Shown here: in pieces, positions 13,483 through 18,893 of the stretch | Numbering within the stretch: position 1 is the stretch's first letter | How the letters are laid out: every line of letters starts with the position of its first letter | Assembly: GCA_018260285.1 (NCBI GenBank) | Contig: JAGLBH010000017.1 | Span: 1-18,893 of the forward strand | Direction of reading: 5' to 3' | DNA length: 18,893 nucleotides | DNA from: Arthrobacter sp. | GTDB lineage: Bacteria; Actinomycetota; Actinomycetes; Actinomycetales; Micrococcaceae | Made by a program: the position numbers and the translations under genes | Notes under the pieces: model-generated | Databases searched by the model: none | The model's input: the letters and a program-made list of their open reading frames with translations, nothing else | Told to the model about the DNA's origin: nothing

Positions 13483-13770
13483 TCAGCTCCAGCTTTGGCC
13501 GATGGAGTCGGAGGTGTTGGTGAAGTTCTTGTGGGCCAGTTCAAGCTGGTCGATGATGGCTGAGAGGTGGGTCAGGGCGCCGTTGAAGGAAATCAGCCAG
13601 TCCTGGATTCCGGTTTCGAACGCCTGGCCGCTGTCGCCTGTCCAGGTGGTGGCGAGGCCGGTGAGCTGGGCGGCGATGGTGATCCCGCTGGTGTCGGCTG
13701 CCCCGTAGAGGGTGTTCAGGCGGGTGATGGCTGCGGACAGTGCGGCGAAATCGACGGTCGGGTTGCTCAT
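13483..13770 (-). CDS. WXG100 (ESAT-6-like) protein
   Basis: The 95-residue product has the size and hairpin pattern of WXG100 proteins: two helices around a central turn, with the W-x-G motif seen as WTG in ATTWTGDSGQAF (about residues 42-53). Family members are exported by type VII systems as helical dimers and can act as targeting partners for larger toxins. GAGGAA before the ATG at 13770 is a good ribosome binding site. It is 29 bp after the 102-residue gene and four bases before the toxin start, so the three are certainly one transcription unit. No secretion machinery genes are seen in the window. The C-terminal Y-x-x-x-D/E signal is not obvious, so its partner may supply it. Confidence 0.85.
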   Translation of the reverse strand: MSNPTVDFAALSAAITRLNTLYGAADTSGITIAAQLTGLATTWTGDSGQAFETGIQDWLISFNGALTHLSAIIDQLELAHKNFTNTSDSIGQSWS

Positions 13771-13799
13771 GAGGGTTCCTCGTGTTCGGTTTCAGCGGG

Positions 13800-14108
13800 T
13801 CAATGCCCGGGAGCCTGGCACTGGGTTGCTGCGGCGGTCTTCTTGTCGAGCTGATCGAAGGCTGCATTGGTCTCGTTGACCCACGTGCCGAGCTCGGTCA
13901 GGTCTGTGACCGCTGTCTGGAAGCGTGTCCGCCAGGCTTCATATGCTCCCTTGCTGCTGGCTTCTGTTTCCCCGACAAGGGAGGTCCCATAGAGTCCCTT
14001 GAGGGTCGTGTCGATCTCCGAGAGGGCATTGATGAGCTTCTGCGCCTCGGCGTGGAGGTTCTGGCCGATCGCGTGCAGAGTCTTCTCGTCGAGTGTGAAA
14101 TGAGACAT
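13800..14108 (-). CDS. WXG100-like helical-hairpin protein, T7SS partner
   Basis: The 102-residue product is almost all helical: helix 1 about 6-40 (EKTLHAIGQNLHAEAQKLINALSE), a turn with a Trp in AYEAWRTRF near residue 58, helix 2 about 60-95. It resembles an ESAT-6 partner, but the WXG motif is not intact (W-R-T). FDQLD near the end of helix 2 fits a Y/F-x-x-x-D/E export signal. AGGAAAGG before the ATG at 14108 supports the start. It begins 36 bp after the TadG-like stop. Together with the next gene it forms a pair directly upstream of the toxin, the layout seen for Lap partner proteins of LXG toxins in Bacillota. Function as targeting partner is inferred. Confidence 0.72.
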   Translation of the reverse strand: MSHFTLDEKTLHAIGQNLHAEAQKLINALSEIDTTLKGLYGTSLVGETEASSKGAYEAWRTRFQTAVTDLTELGTWVNETNAAFDQLDKKTAAATQCQAPGH

Positions 14109-14144
14109 GGCTGGCCTTTCCTGAGCGGAATCGAGACTGAGAGC

Positions 14145-14594
14145 CTATGAGGCGGGGGCGGCGGGATCTCTGTTGACGAGACGGGCTGATTCCTGGCTCG
14201 TCGCGGAGACGGAGGAGATGCCGACGATCCCGAGGAAGGTCGTGCGGCGCTTGTCAGTGACCTCGACGGTGACGAGGTCGCCCTCAACGCGCACGCTGCC
14301 CTCCATGCCGGCTGCGCTGATGTACTCCTGGGCTTTCGTCTCTGCTTGGACGGCGTTGACCTGGGGGAGCGGAGCCCCGAGCACCGTCGACCCGGAGACC
14401 GCATTGGCTCCAGCACGTGCCGCTTCCTGGGCCACATGGGTGGAGCGGTCCTTGGCCTGCATGTAGGCTCCGCCGTCGACGACGAGACCTGCCACAACGA
14501 TGAGTGCCGCGACGAGCACGACGTACAGCGTCGTCGACTGTCCTGCGTCGTCAGGCCGGCGCATAGCTCGGAGCCTCTTGAAGACGGCGGTCAT
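14145..14594 (-). CDS. TadG-like pilus assembly protein
   Basis: The 149-residue product starts with a basic segment, then DDAGQSTTLYVVLVAALIVVAG, a membrane helix with the TadE/G look, and VVDGGAYMQAKDRSTHVAQEAARAGANAV, the exported helix typical of this family. The exposed C-terminal part is about 80 residues (VEVTDKRRTTFLGIVG). The +5 Glu after the Gly of prepilin sites is absent (G-QSTTL), so processing by the peptidase is doubtful. The ATG at 14594 overlaps the stop of the upstream TadE gene as ATGA, so the two are translationally coupled. The longer frame starting at 14702 overlaps that gene fully and is rejected. It is the last of the Tad genes before the T7SS cassette. Confidence 0.82.
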   Translation of the reverse strand: MTAVFKRLRAMRRPDDAGQSTTLYVVLVAALIVVAGLVVDGGAYMQAKDRSTHVAQEAARAGANAVSGSTVLGAPLPQVNAVQAETKAQEYISAAGMEGSVRVEGDLVTVEVTDKRRTTFLGIVGISSVSATSQESARLVNRDPAAPAS

Positions 14595-15034
14595 GGCGCA
14601 GTCCTCTGGCGGTAGGCGTCGACCGGGGACTGGCCGCTGCGTTTGATATGCGCCGTGCCAGGGAGGAAGGGGAGGCCAGCCTGCGAGAGCGAGACCGTGC
14701 ACTCGACGTCGACCGAGACCGTGCCCGTCTGTCCCAGATCCGGAGCGAAGCGGCTGGTGTCCACGGAGGTGTTCTGACTGACGCAGTGAACGCCTTCTGC
14801 GGAGAGGGTGTCTGACGCTGTCTGCAGTGCAGAGGACTGAGCTGCAGCGGGCGTGCGGGAGATCGAGGCCGCGCGAGCTGCGGCACCGGCAGCCGATTCA
14901 ACGGTGTTTCCGGCGTTGGTGACTCGAACGGCCACGATGAGCAAGCCGATGACCAGCAGCATGAACGGAGTCCAGATGACGAATTCCAGAGTCGAGCTGC
15001 CGCGGTCGTCCTGCGTACGCTGACGACTCATCAT
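14591..15034 (-). CDS. TadE-like minor pilin
   Basis: The 147-residue product (ATG 15034) carries DDRGSSTLEFVIWTPFML: a prepilin-type site G|SSTLE with Glu at +5, then a membrane helix and the VTNAGNTVESAAGAAARAASIS helix of TadE-family pseudopilins. Two Cys residues (near 84 and 109) may form an external disulfide. GGTGGAG six bases before the ATG at 15034, and the overlap of that ATG with the stop of the previous gene (ATGA), fix the start; the longer GTG frame from 15046 is less likely. TadE-like proteins help assemble or anchor Flp pili. It is coupled to the TadG-like gene at its 3' end. Confidence 0.85.
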   Translation of the reverse strand: MMSRQRTQDDRGSSTLEFVIWTPFMLLVIGLLIVAVRVTNAGNTVESAAGAAARAASISRTPAAAQSSALQTASDTLSAEGVHCVSQNTSVDTSRFAPDLGQTGTVSVDVECTVSLSQAGLPFLPGTAHIKRSGQSPVDAYRQRTAP

Positions 15035-15432
15035 GGGGTGCTCCACCTCTCGGTTGGCCCGGAGACCTCGGCGCTCACGCTGGGACCGCCCCAGCCTGGC
15101 ACGAAGGTCTGGGCGCTGCCCGTGACCGTGACCCTCACGGAGTCCCGGTCCTTGGCGACCGTCACGCCCGGGGACCGGAGACCGGCGCCCTCGGCCATCT
15201 CAAGGGCATGGGCCTGGGCGGCCCCCGCATCCCCGTTGTGCACGCGGGCTTCCTGATACGCGCTGGAGGCTGCCCGGTGAGCCACGTTCTGTCCGTGCAT
15301 CCAGAGTCCCCCCTGAATGACTCCGAAGATGAAGAGGAGGACGAGGGGAAGGATGATGACGTTCTCAACGGTGATGGACCCGGCGTCGGACTCAGAATCG
15401 CGCATGCGCTCAGGACGACGACCGGTCCGCAT
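15031..15432 (-). CDS. TadE-like minor pilin (first copy)
   Basis: The 133-residue product carries SDAGSITVENVIILPLVLL: a G|SITVE prepilin-type site with Glu at +5, a membrane helix, then GGLWMHGQNVAHRAASSAYQEARV. The remaining 70 residues are an exported domain ending GPTERWSTP. The ATG at 15432 overlaps the pilin stop by one base (TGATG), and its own stop overlaps the next ATG by four bases, showing tight coupling. The upstream pilin, this protein and the next one share the same site, so all three should be substrates of the peptidase encoded at 9069-9626. Assignment as TadE rather than major pilin rests on length and the long external domain. Confidence 0.83.
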   Translation of the reverse strand: MRTGRRPERMRDSESDAGSITVENVIILPLVLLFIFGVIQGGLWMHGQNVAHRAASSAYQEARVHNGDAGAAQAHALEMAEGAGLRSPGVTVAKDRDSVRVTVTGSAQTFVPGWGGPSVSAEVSGPTERWSTP

Positions 15433-15680
15433 CAGCCGAGGTTGATCTGGTTGGCCTTGCTCTTGACAAGGTTGAAGATCAGGGTGGCGATGAGAACTGC
15501 CGCGCCGGAGATCACCACGAGCCAGATGACCTGTTCAACGGTCATGGAGCCTCGCTCGCGGTCCTCGAGAGCCTGCTCTGTACGGGTCTTCGCCGCTGAG
15601 GTGAACAGGCCGACCATGACCTGGAGACCCGCGATGAGGGAGAGAACGGACAGTGCGGAACGGGAGAGAGCGCGCTTCAT
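15432..15680 (-). CDS. Flp-type pilin precursor (DUF4244-like)
   Basis: The 82-residue product has DRERGSMTVEQVIWLVVISGAAV: Gly44 then SMTVE with Glu at +5, followed by one membrane helix and a short tail (LVKSKANQINLG), the form of a mature Flp-like pilin of about 38 residues. The leader of 44 residues is long, and itself has a hydrophobic stretch (SVLSLIAGLQVMVGLFTSAA) that could be a separate membrane segment. GAGGAG five bases before the ATG at 15680 supports this start. A start at Met22 would give a more normal leader but has no such site. A -10-like TACAAT lies 28 bases upstream. It is probably the major subunit, though actinobacterial proteins of this type are not well studied. Confidence 0.78.
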   Translation of the reverse strand: MKRALSRSALSVLSLIAGLQVMVGLFTSAAKTRTEQALEDRERGSMTVEQVIWLVVISGAAVLIATLIFNLVKSKANQINLG

Positions 15681-15708
15681 GGTGACTCCTCGGGAGTGTT
15701 GAGACCTG

Positions 15709-15714
15709 ATTGTA
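15709..15714 (-). promoter_or_regulatory. Possible promoter ahead of the pilin gene
   Basis: The 121-bp gap between tadC and the pilin gene (15681-15801) is the most AT-rich non-coding stretch of the Tad locus. It has TACAAT on the minus strand at 15714-15709, which would give a leader of about 20 bases containing GAGGAG. No clear -35 is seen (CTCCTT at the expected distance). A separate promoter for the pilin, stronger than that of the assembly genes, would be typical. Confidence 0.35.
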
Positions 15715-15801
15715 TTGATTTCTGTGCGAACAAGGAGAATGGTTACCTAAATGCCTTCTCATCATAAACAGATTCAAAGCACATTCCCAGAGGCTGCGAG
15801 G

Positions 15802-16686
15802 TTAATTCTGGGTGATGAGCTGAAGCAGAGGCGGCGTGAGAAGAATTGCCGCGAGGATCAGGCCGAGGCAGGTCATGGGAATGGTCATCTGCTCGGACAC
15901 CTTGTTCGCCTGGGTATGCTCCTCATTGAGCAGCTGAGTCCGCATGGAGCGCCCGCGGGCCCGGAGCGACTCGTAGACGGAGGCGCCCTGTTCGCCGGAG
16001 AGGCGCATGATGTCCGCAACCTCGCCGAGCTCGATGACGCCGAGCTCCTCCGCGAGAGACTTCAGACCGGTCCAGGGGGAGATGCCGGCATACCGGGCGC
16101 GGGTCAGCTCCTGTCGGATCCTCACGAAGACCCAGGACTGTCCGATGCGCGCAGCCTCCTCCAGCGCTTGAGAGGTCGGTGCTCCTCTTTTGCGCTCAGC
16201 AGCCACAAGCTCGAGATACGCGGCCACTGCACGGGAGAACTCCTCCCGAGCCTCCTTGGCCTGTGCGCGCACCTGCACATCTGCGATCCAGTAGAGCAGC
16301 AGCCCGAGAGCGGGACCTGCGATCGCGGGGACGAGGACAGGCGGCGGAGACCCCATGAGCCACGTGACGACGGAGACGAGAGTCGGAAGGATGAGACCGA
16401 GTCCGCAGAGAATGACTCGGTTGGACATGTGCTCCACCTGGGTGCGGCCGATGACCGCGAGATCCCGTGCGGGAATCTGCATGCCGGGCAGCGGGGGGAG
16501 GTTCTTCTGGGCCCAGAGTCCCAGGCGGGTTCGCAGGTCGGCGTCGTCGTCTGCCGTCTCCGTCTGCGTGGTTCCCAGACGCTCCAGGGCCGCCGAGAGG
16601 CGCGGAGGGCGGGGGAGCAGCTCAGCGACGACGATGGCCAGGCCCACCCCTCCCATAGCCCCGACAAGGAGGATGATCTGCCACAT
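15802..16686 (-). CDS. tadC: Tad pilus inner-membrane platform protein TadC
   Basis: The 294-residue product has helices at its N-terminus (IILLVGAMGGVGLAIVVAE), in the middle (VILCGLGLILPTLVSVVTWL, and VLVPAIAGPALGLLLYWI) and at the C-terminus (MTCLGLILAAILLTPPLLQL). Between the last two is a type II secretion F domain (about residues 155-265: EEFSRAVAAYLELVAAERKRG, then ELGVIELGEVADIMRLSGEQGASVYESLRAR). It is the partner of TadB in the membrane platform that works with the TadA ATPase. ATG at 16686 lies one base after the TadB stop and has GGGGGGA eight bases upstream, and is preferred to TTG at 16713. Its stop is followed by the pilin leader region. Confidence 0.85.
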   Translation of the reverse strand: MWQIILLVGAMGGVGLAIVVAELLPRPPRLSAALERLGTTQTETADDDADLRTRLGLWAQKNLPPLPGMQIPARDLAVIGRTQVEHMSNRVILCGLGLILPTLVSVVTWLMGSPPPVLVPAIAGPALGLLLYWIADVQVRAQAKEAREEFSRAVAAYLELVAAERKRGAPTSQALEEAARIGQSWVFVRIRQELTRARYAGISPWTGLKSLAEELGVIELGEVADIMRLSGEQGASVYESLRARGRSMRTQLLNEEHTQANKVSEQMTIPMTCLGLILAAILLTPPLLQLITQN

Positions 16687-16687
16687 C

Positions 16688-17557
16688 TCAGGAATCCCCC
16701 CGTCCGTCGACAAGAATCCGCGGGGTCGCCGTGCCCGTGCTCATCCGGCGCATCCAGATGAGGCAGCCGACATACGCTGCGAGATACACAGCGAGCAGAA
16801 GGGTGCCCAGAAGGGTTCCATAGGGTTCGATGTAGGTCCTCTGGGTGAGCAGAAGAAGGATGACGGCGGCTGAGATCAGGGTGATGATGCGGGCATTCGC
16901 GCGGGGCTTCTCGCGGTCGGCCTCGATCTGCCGACGGGTCTTGACCTCTTCGAAGACGATCTGGGCGAGGTCGTCGAGAGCCGCGGCCAGGCCTGCGCCG
17001 CGCTGCCGCGCGCTCAGCTGGAGGTGGGCCACAACGAGATCGGCCGTCGGGTCATCCATCTCTTCGGCGAACATCCCGAGGGCGTCTTGAGTGCTCCACC
17101 GTGCGTTGAGGCGGGCCACGAGCGTCGTCACCTCTGCGCGGATCGAGTCATGGACGCTCGAGAGGGAGACGGTGAGCGCCTGCTCGAGCCCCGCTCCGGA
17201 GACGATGAGCCCTGAGAGGGAGCGAGTCCACGCCTCCAGGGCGTCCAGGCGCTCGATGCTCGCACCGCCGACGGGCGGCGAGAGCAGGTACGGGAGGCCG
17301 ACGACGGCGGCAGCCCCGACGGGAAGCAGAATGGGCAGGCCGGAGATCGCCCAGAGGAGGGCGCCGGCGAGAACGCTCGCGCCGAGGAGGAGCCACTGCT
17401 TCCGCTTCATTCGCCGCCGCAGCTGTCCGAGTCGGCGCTCGAAGGATGACGGCGGACGCCCCTCTCTGGACGGGCGCTCGACGAAGAGCTCAAGCGCTGC
17501 GAGGAGGAGCCCCAGCACGCCAAGCGCCGAGAGAAGAGCCATGACGAGCGGGGTCAT
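16688..17557 (-). CDS. tadB: Tad pilus inner-membrane platform protein TadB
   Basis: The 289-residue product has membrane helices near residues 3-25, 54-90 (LLLGASVLAGALLWAISGLP) and 230-275, around a cytosolic type II secretion F domain (about 105-225). The latter contains LDALEAWTRSLSGLIVSGAGLEQAL and DDLAQIVFEEVKTRRQIEADREK, typical of TadB. It forms the assembly platform with TadC. The ATG at 17557 overlaps the TadA stop as ATGA, so the ratio to TadA is set by coupling. The tail ends TATPRILVDGRGDS, shortly before the TadC start. A position upstream of TadC and downstream of TadA is the standard order. Confidence 0.87.
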   Translation of the reverse strand: MTPLVMALLSALGVLGLLLAALELFVERPSREGRPPSSFERRLGQLRRRMKRKQWLLLGASVLAGALLWAISGLPILLPVGAAAVVGLPYLLSPPVGGASIERLDALEAWTRSLSGLIVSGAGLEQALTVSLSSVHDSIRAEVTTLVARLNARWSTQDALGMFAEEMDDPTADLVVAHLQLSARQRGAGLAAALDDLAQIVFEEVKTRRQIEADREKPRANARIITLISAAVILLLLTQRTYIEPYGTLLGTLLLAVYLAAYVGCLIWMRRMSTGTATPRILVDGRGDS

Positions 17558-18893
17558 CCTCGTGCTCCGTGGGAGATCCAGTCGGCGTCAAAGCCCACGG
17601 CTTCAAGATCCTCGAGAGTCATCGGCTGGGGCTGTCCCACTGGCACGGCATGATTCTGGCCTCGAGTGGCCCGGAAGATCGGCGCTGCCAGGGGGCGGGC
17701 AGATTCGCCTGGCACGAGCTCGGCGATGTCCGTGACATAGCGGCGCAGAGTCCTCTGCCCGTCCACGTGGTTGGAGAGCTGCACCACGAAATCGATGTGC
17801 TGGCCGATCTGCTGGTAGGCATAGGTGTCCGTGGCGGACATCGTCAGCTGGGCCAGCGTGGCCATGCGCTCAATCGCGTTGTGCGGGGAGTCTGCGTGGA
17901 GCGTTGAGAGGGAGCCGGCTCCGGACTGCATGGCCTGGAACATCGCTCCGATCTCCCCGCCGCGGACTTCGCCGACGACGATGCGCTGGGTGTTCAGTCG
18001 CAGGGAGTGGACCAGAAGCTCCTCAAGCGTCACCTCCCCCGGGGAGCGGCCGTCCGCGCCGCGCTCGCCCTGGCCTGGCCGGTACTCGAGGGGCGTCACG
18101 ATGAAGTGGCGTCCGGGCATCCGGTCGAGGTGGAGCTCTCGCTCGTTCTCGATGGTGGCAATGGGCTCGTGGGGATCGAGCACGTTGCAGAGCGCTCGGA
18201 GGAGGGTGGTCTTGCCTGCGCCCGCATGGCCCGAGACGACGATCGACTTCCGTGCGCGCACCGCAGCCGTGAGGAAGTCGGCCATCTCCTGCGTCAGGGT
18301 GTTGTTCTCCACGAGGGTGTCCAGCGTGATGTCCACGAGCCGGTGCTTGCGGATGACGATCTTCGGGCGAGGGGAGATCGGCGGGTGGACTGCGGCCAGA
18401 CGCTCCCCGCCGGGGAGGGACATATTGAGCAGGGGATGGGCCGAGCTGAACGGGCGTCCTCGCTCGCCGTCACGGGAGGCGAGGAACTGGATGTCGGCGA
18501 TGAGCTCTGCATCTGAGGAGGCCACAGGCGGCATCCGGCGGAAGTCACCGCCGCCGTAATCGGCGAAGACGACGTCGTGGCCATAGACGTCGATGTTCTC
18601 CACGAGGGGATCGTCCACGAGACGCTGCAAACGTCCGAGGCCGAAGAGGGAGTCGAAGATCGCCTTCGCCATGGCCGACTGATAGGACTCTGTCCAGACT
18701 GCCTCGCCCGCTCGGACAAGCTCGTCCACATGCGAGCGGATGACGTCCATGATGTGCGTGCGGCCGACTTCGAGGCGGGTCTGGCCGTCGAGGCTGGGAT
18801 CGGCTTCGATCGAGCGCGTGAGACGGTCAGACACGAGAGCCCTGAAAGCGCCGACGAGGGACCAGTCAACGTCTTCGTCGTCGTCATGCTGGG
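17554..18893 (-). CDS. tadA: Tad pilus ATPase TadA (CpaF family), 5' end cut by window
   Basis: The product is a cytosolic secretion ATPase of the VirB11/CpaF family that powers Flp pilus assembly. Counted from an in-frame GTG at 18834, Walker A GHAGAGKTT lies at residues 202-210, VVGEVRGGEI near 286-295 is the Walker B region, and STLHAD near 310 is the His box. The N-terminal domain (1-190) includes VENIDVYGHDVVFADYGGG. GTG 18834 is unlikely to be the true start: the frame stays open to the window edge and encodes HDDDEDVDWSLVGAFRALVSDRL, which reads as the normal N-terminal helix of the family. The gene therefore continues beyond the window. It is the first of the visible Tad genes and is coupled to tadB. 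Confidence 0.92.
   Translation of the reverse strand, partial: QHDDDEDVDWSLVGAFRALVSDRLTRSIEADPSLDGQTRLEVGRTHIMDVIRSHVDELVRAGEAVWTESYQSAMAKAIFDSLFGLGRLQRLVDDPLVENIDVYGHDVVFADYGGGDFRRMPPVASSDAELIADIQFLASRDGERGRPFSSAHPLLNMSLPGGERLAAVHPPISPRPKIVIRKHRLVDITLDTLVENNTLTQEMADFLTAAVRARKSIVVSGHAGAGKTTLLRALCNVLDPHEPIATIENERELHLDRMPGRHFIVTPLEYRPGQGERGADGRSPGEVTLEELLVHSLRLNTQRIVVGEVRGGEIGAMFQAMQSGAGSLSTLHADSPHNAIERMATLAQLTMSATDTYAYQQIGQHIDFVVQLSNHVDGQRTLRRYVTDIAELVPGESARPLAAPIFRATRGQNHAVPVGQPQPMTLEDLEAVGFDADWISHGARG

Noticed and set aside
13479..13544. Longer start for the toxin gene
   Set aside because: It would run through the end of the WXG100 gene in another frame; ATG 13478 has a good ribosome binding site and a four-base gap.
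14595..14702. Longer start for the TadG-like gene
   Set aside because: It would overlap the TadE gene; the ATGA overlap at 14594 is the usual coupled start.

Overview
The window comes from a high-GC Gram-positive actinobacterium. The best evidence is mca, the mycothiol S-conjugate amidase, because mycothiol is made only by Actinobacteria. It lies in the order greA - DUF4307 gene - mca - small membrane gene - hemolysin III - cis-prenyltransferase, which matches the Rv1080c-Rv1086 neighbourhood of Mycobacterium tuberculosis as I recall it. Apparent leaderless starts and the Tad pilus genes also fit. I would guess an Actinomyces-like organism, but the genus cannot be fixed from sequence alone.

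Positions 1-2070 (+ strand): a block of GC-rich hairpin repeats with a 31-32 bp period, then an aldose-1-epimerase-like gene, then a threonine ammonia-lyase (ilvA-type) gene. The ilvA gene has lost about 150 codons in frame, including the PLP-lysine region, and so should be inactive as an enzyme. Positions 2071-3554: a low-GC island (a 60-base stretch counted by hand is 35% GC). It lies between two 151-bp direct copies of the ilvA 3' end (146/151 identical). It holds a secreted, bacteriocin-like protein gene broken by one missing base in a G tract, and a 73-residue two-helix membrane protein that could be its immunity protein. A perfect 17-bp-stem terminator follows.

Positions 3699-9064: conserved core. 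A convergent terminator is followed by greA and a DUF4307 gene on the minus strand. Then come mca and a small membrane protein (+), hemolysin III (-), a short cis-prenyltransferase (+) and a PIN-PhoH ATPase (+).

Positions 9069-18893 (all - strand): one long co-directional block. Read 5' to 3' on the minus strand, it starts with a Tad/Flp pilus set: TadA ATPase (cut by the window edge), TadB, TadC, a Flp-type pilin, two TadE-like minor pilins and a TadG-like protein. Next, only 36 bp later, is an apparent type VII secretion (T7SS) effector cassette. It consists of two small WXG100-like proteins, a 599-residue protein with a helical N-terminus and a C-terminal glycine zipper, a three-helix membrane protein (candidate immunity protein), and a 460-residue cytosolic protein with possible LpqN-like features. 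The block ends with the prepilin peptidase expected to process the pilins. The cassette therefore sits inside the Tad locus, between the pilins and their peptidase.

The most interesting points are this T7SS effector/immunity cassette inside a Tad pilus locus, its low-GC toxin C-terminus, and the ilvA-flanked island with a broken bacteriocin-like gene. No rRNA, tRNA, CRISPR array, integrase or transposase was recognised.
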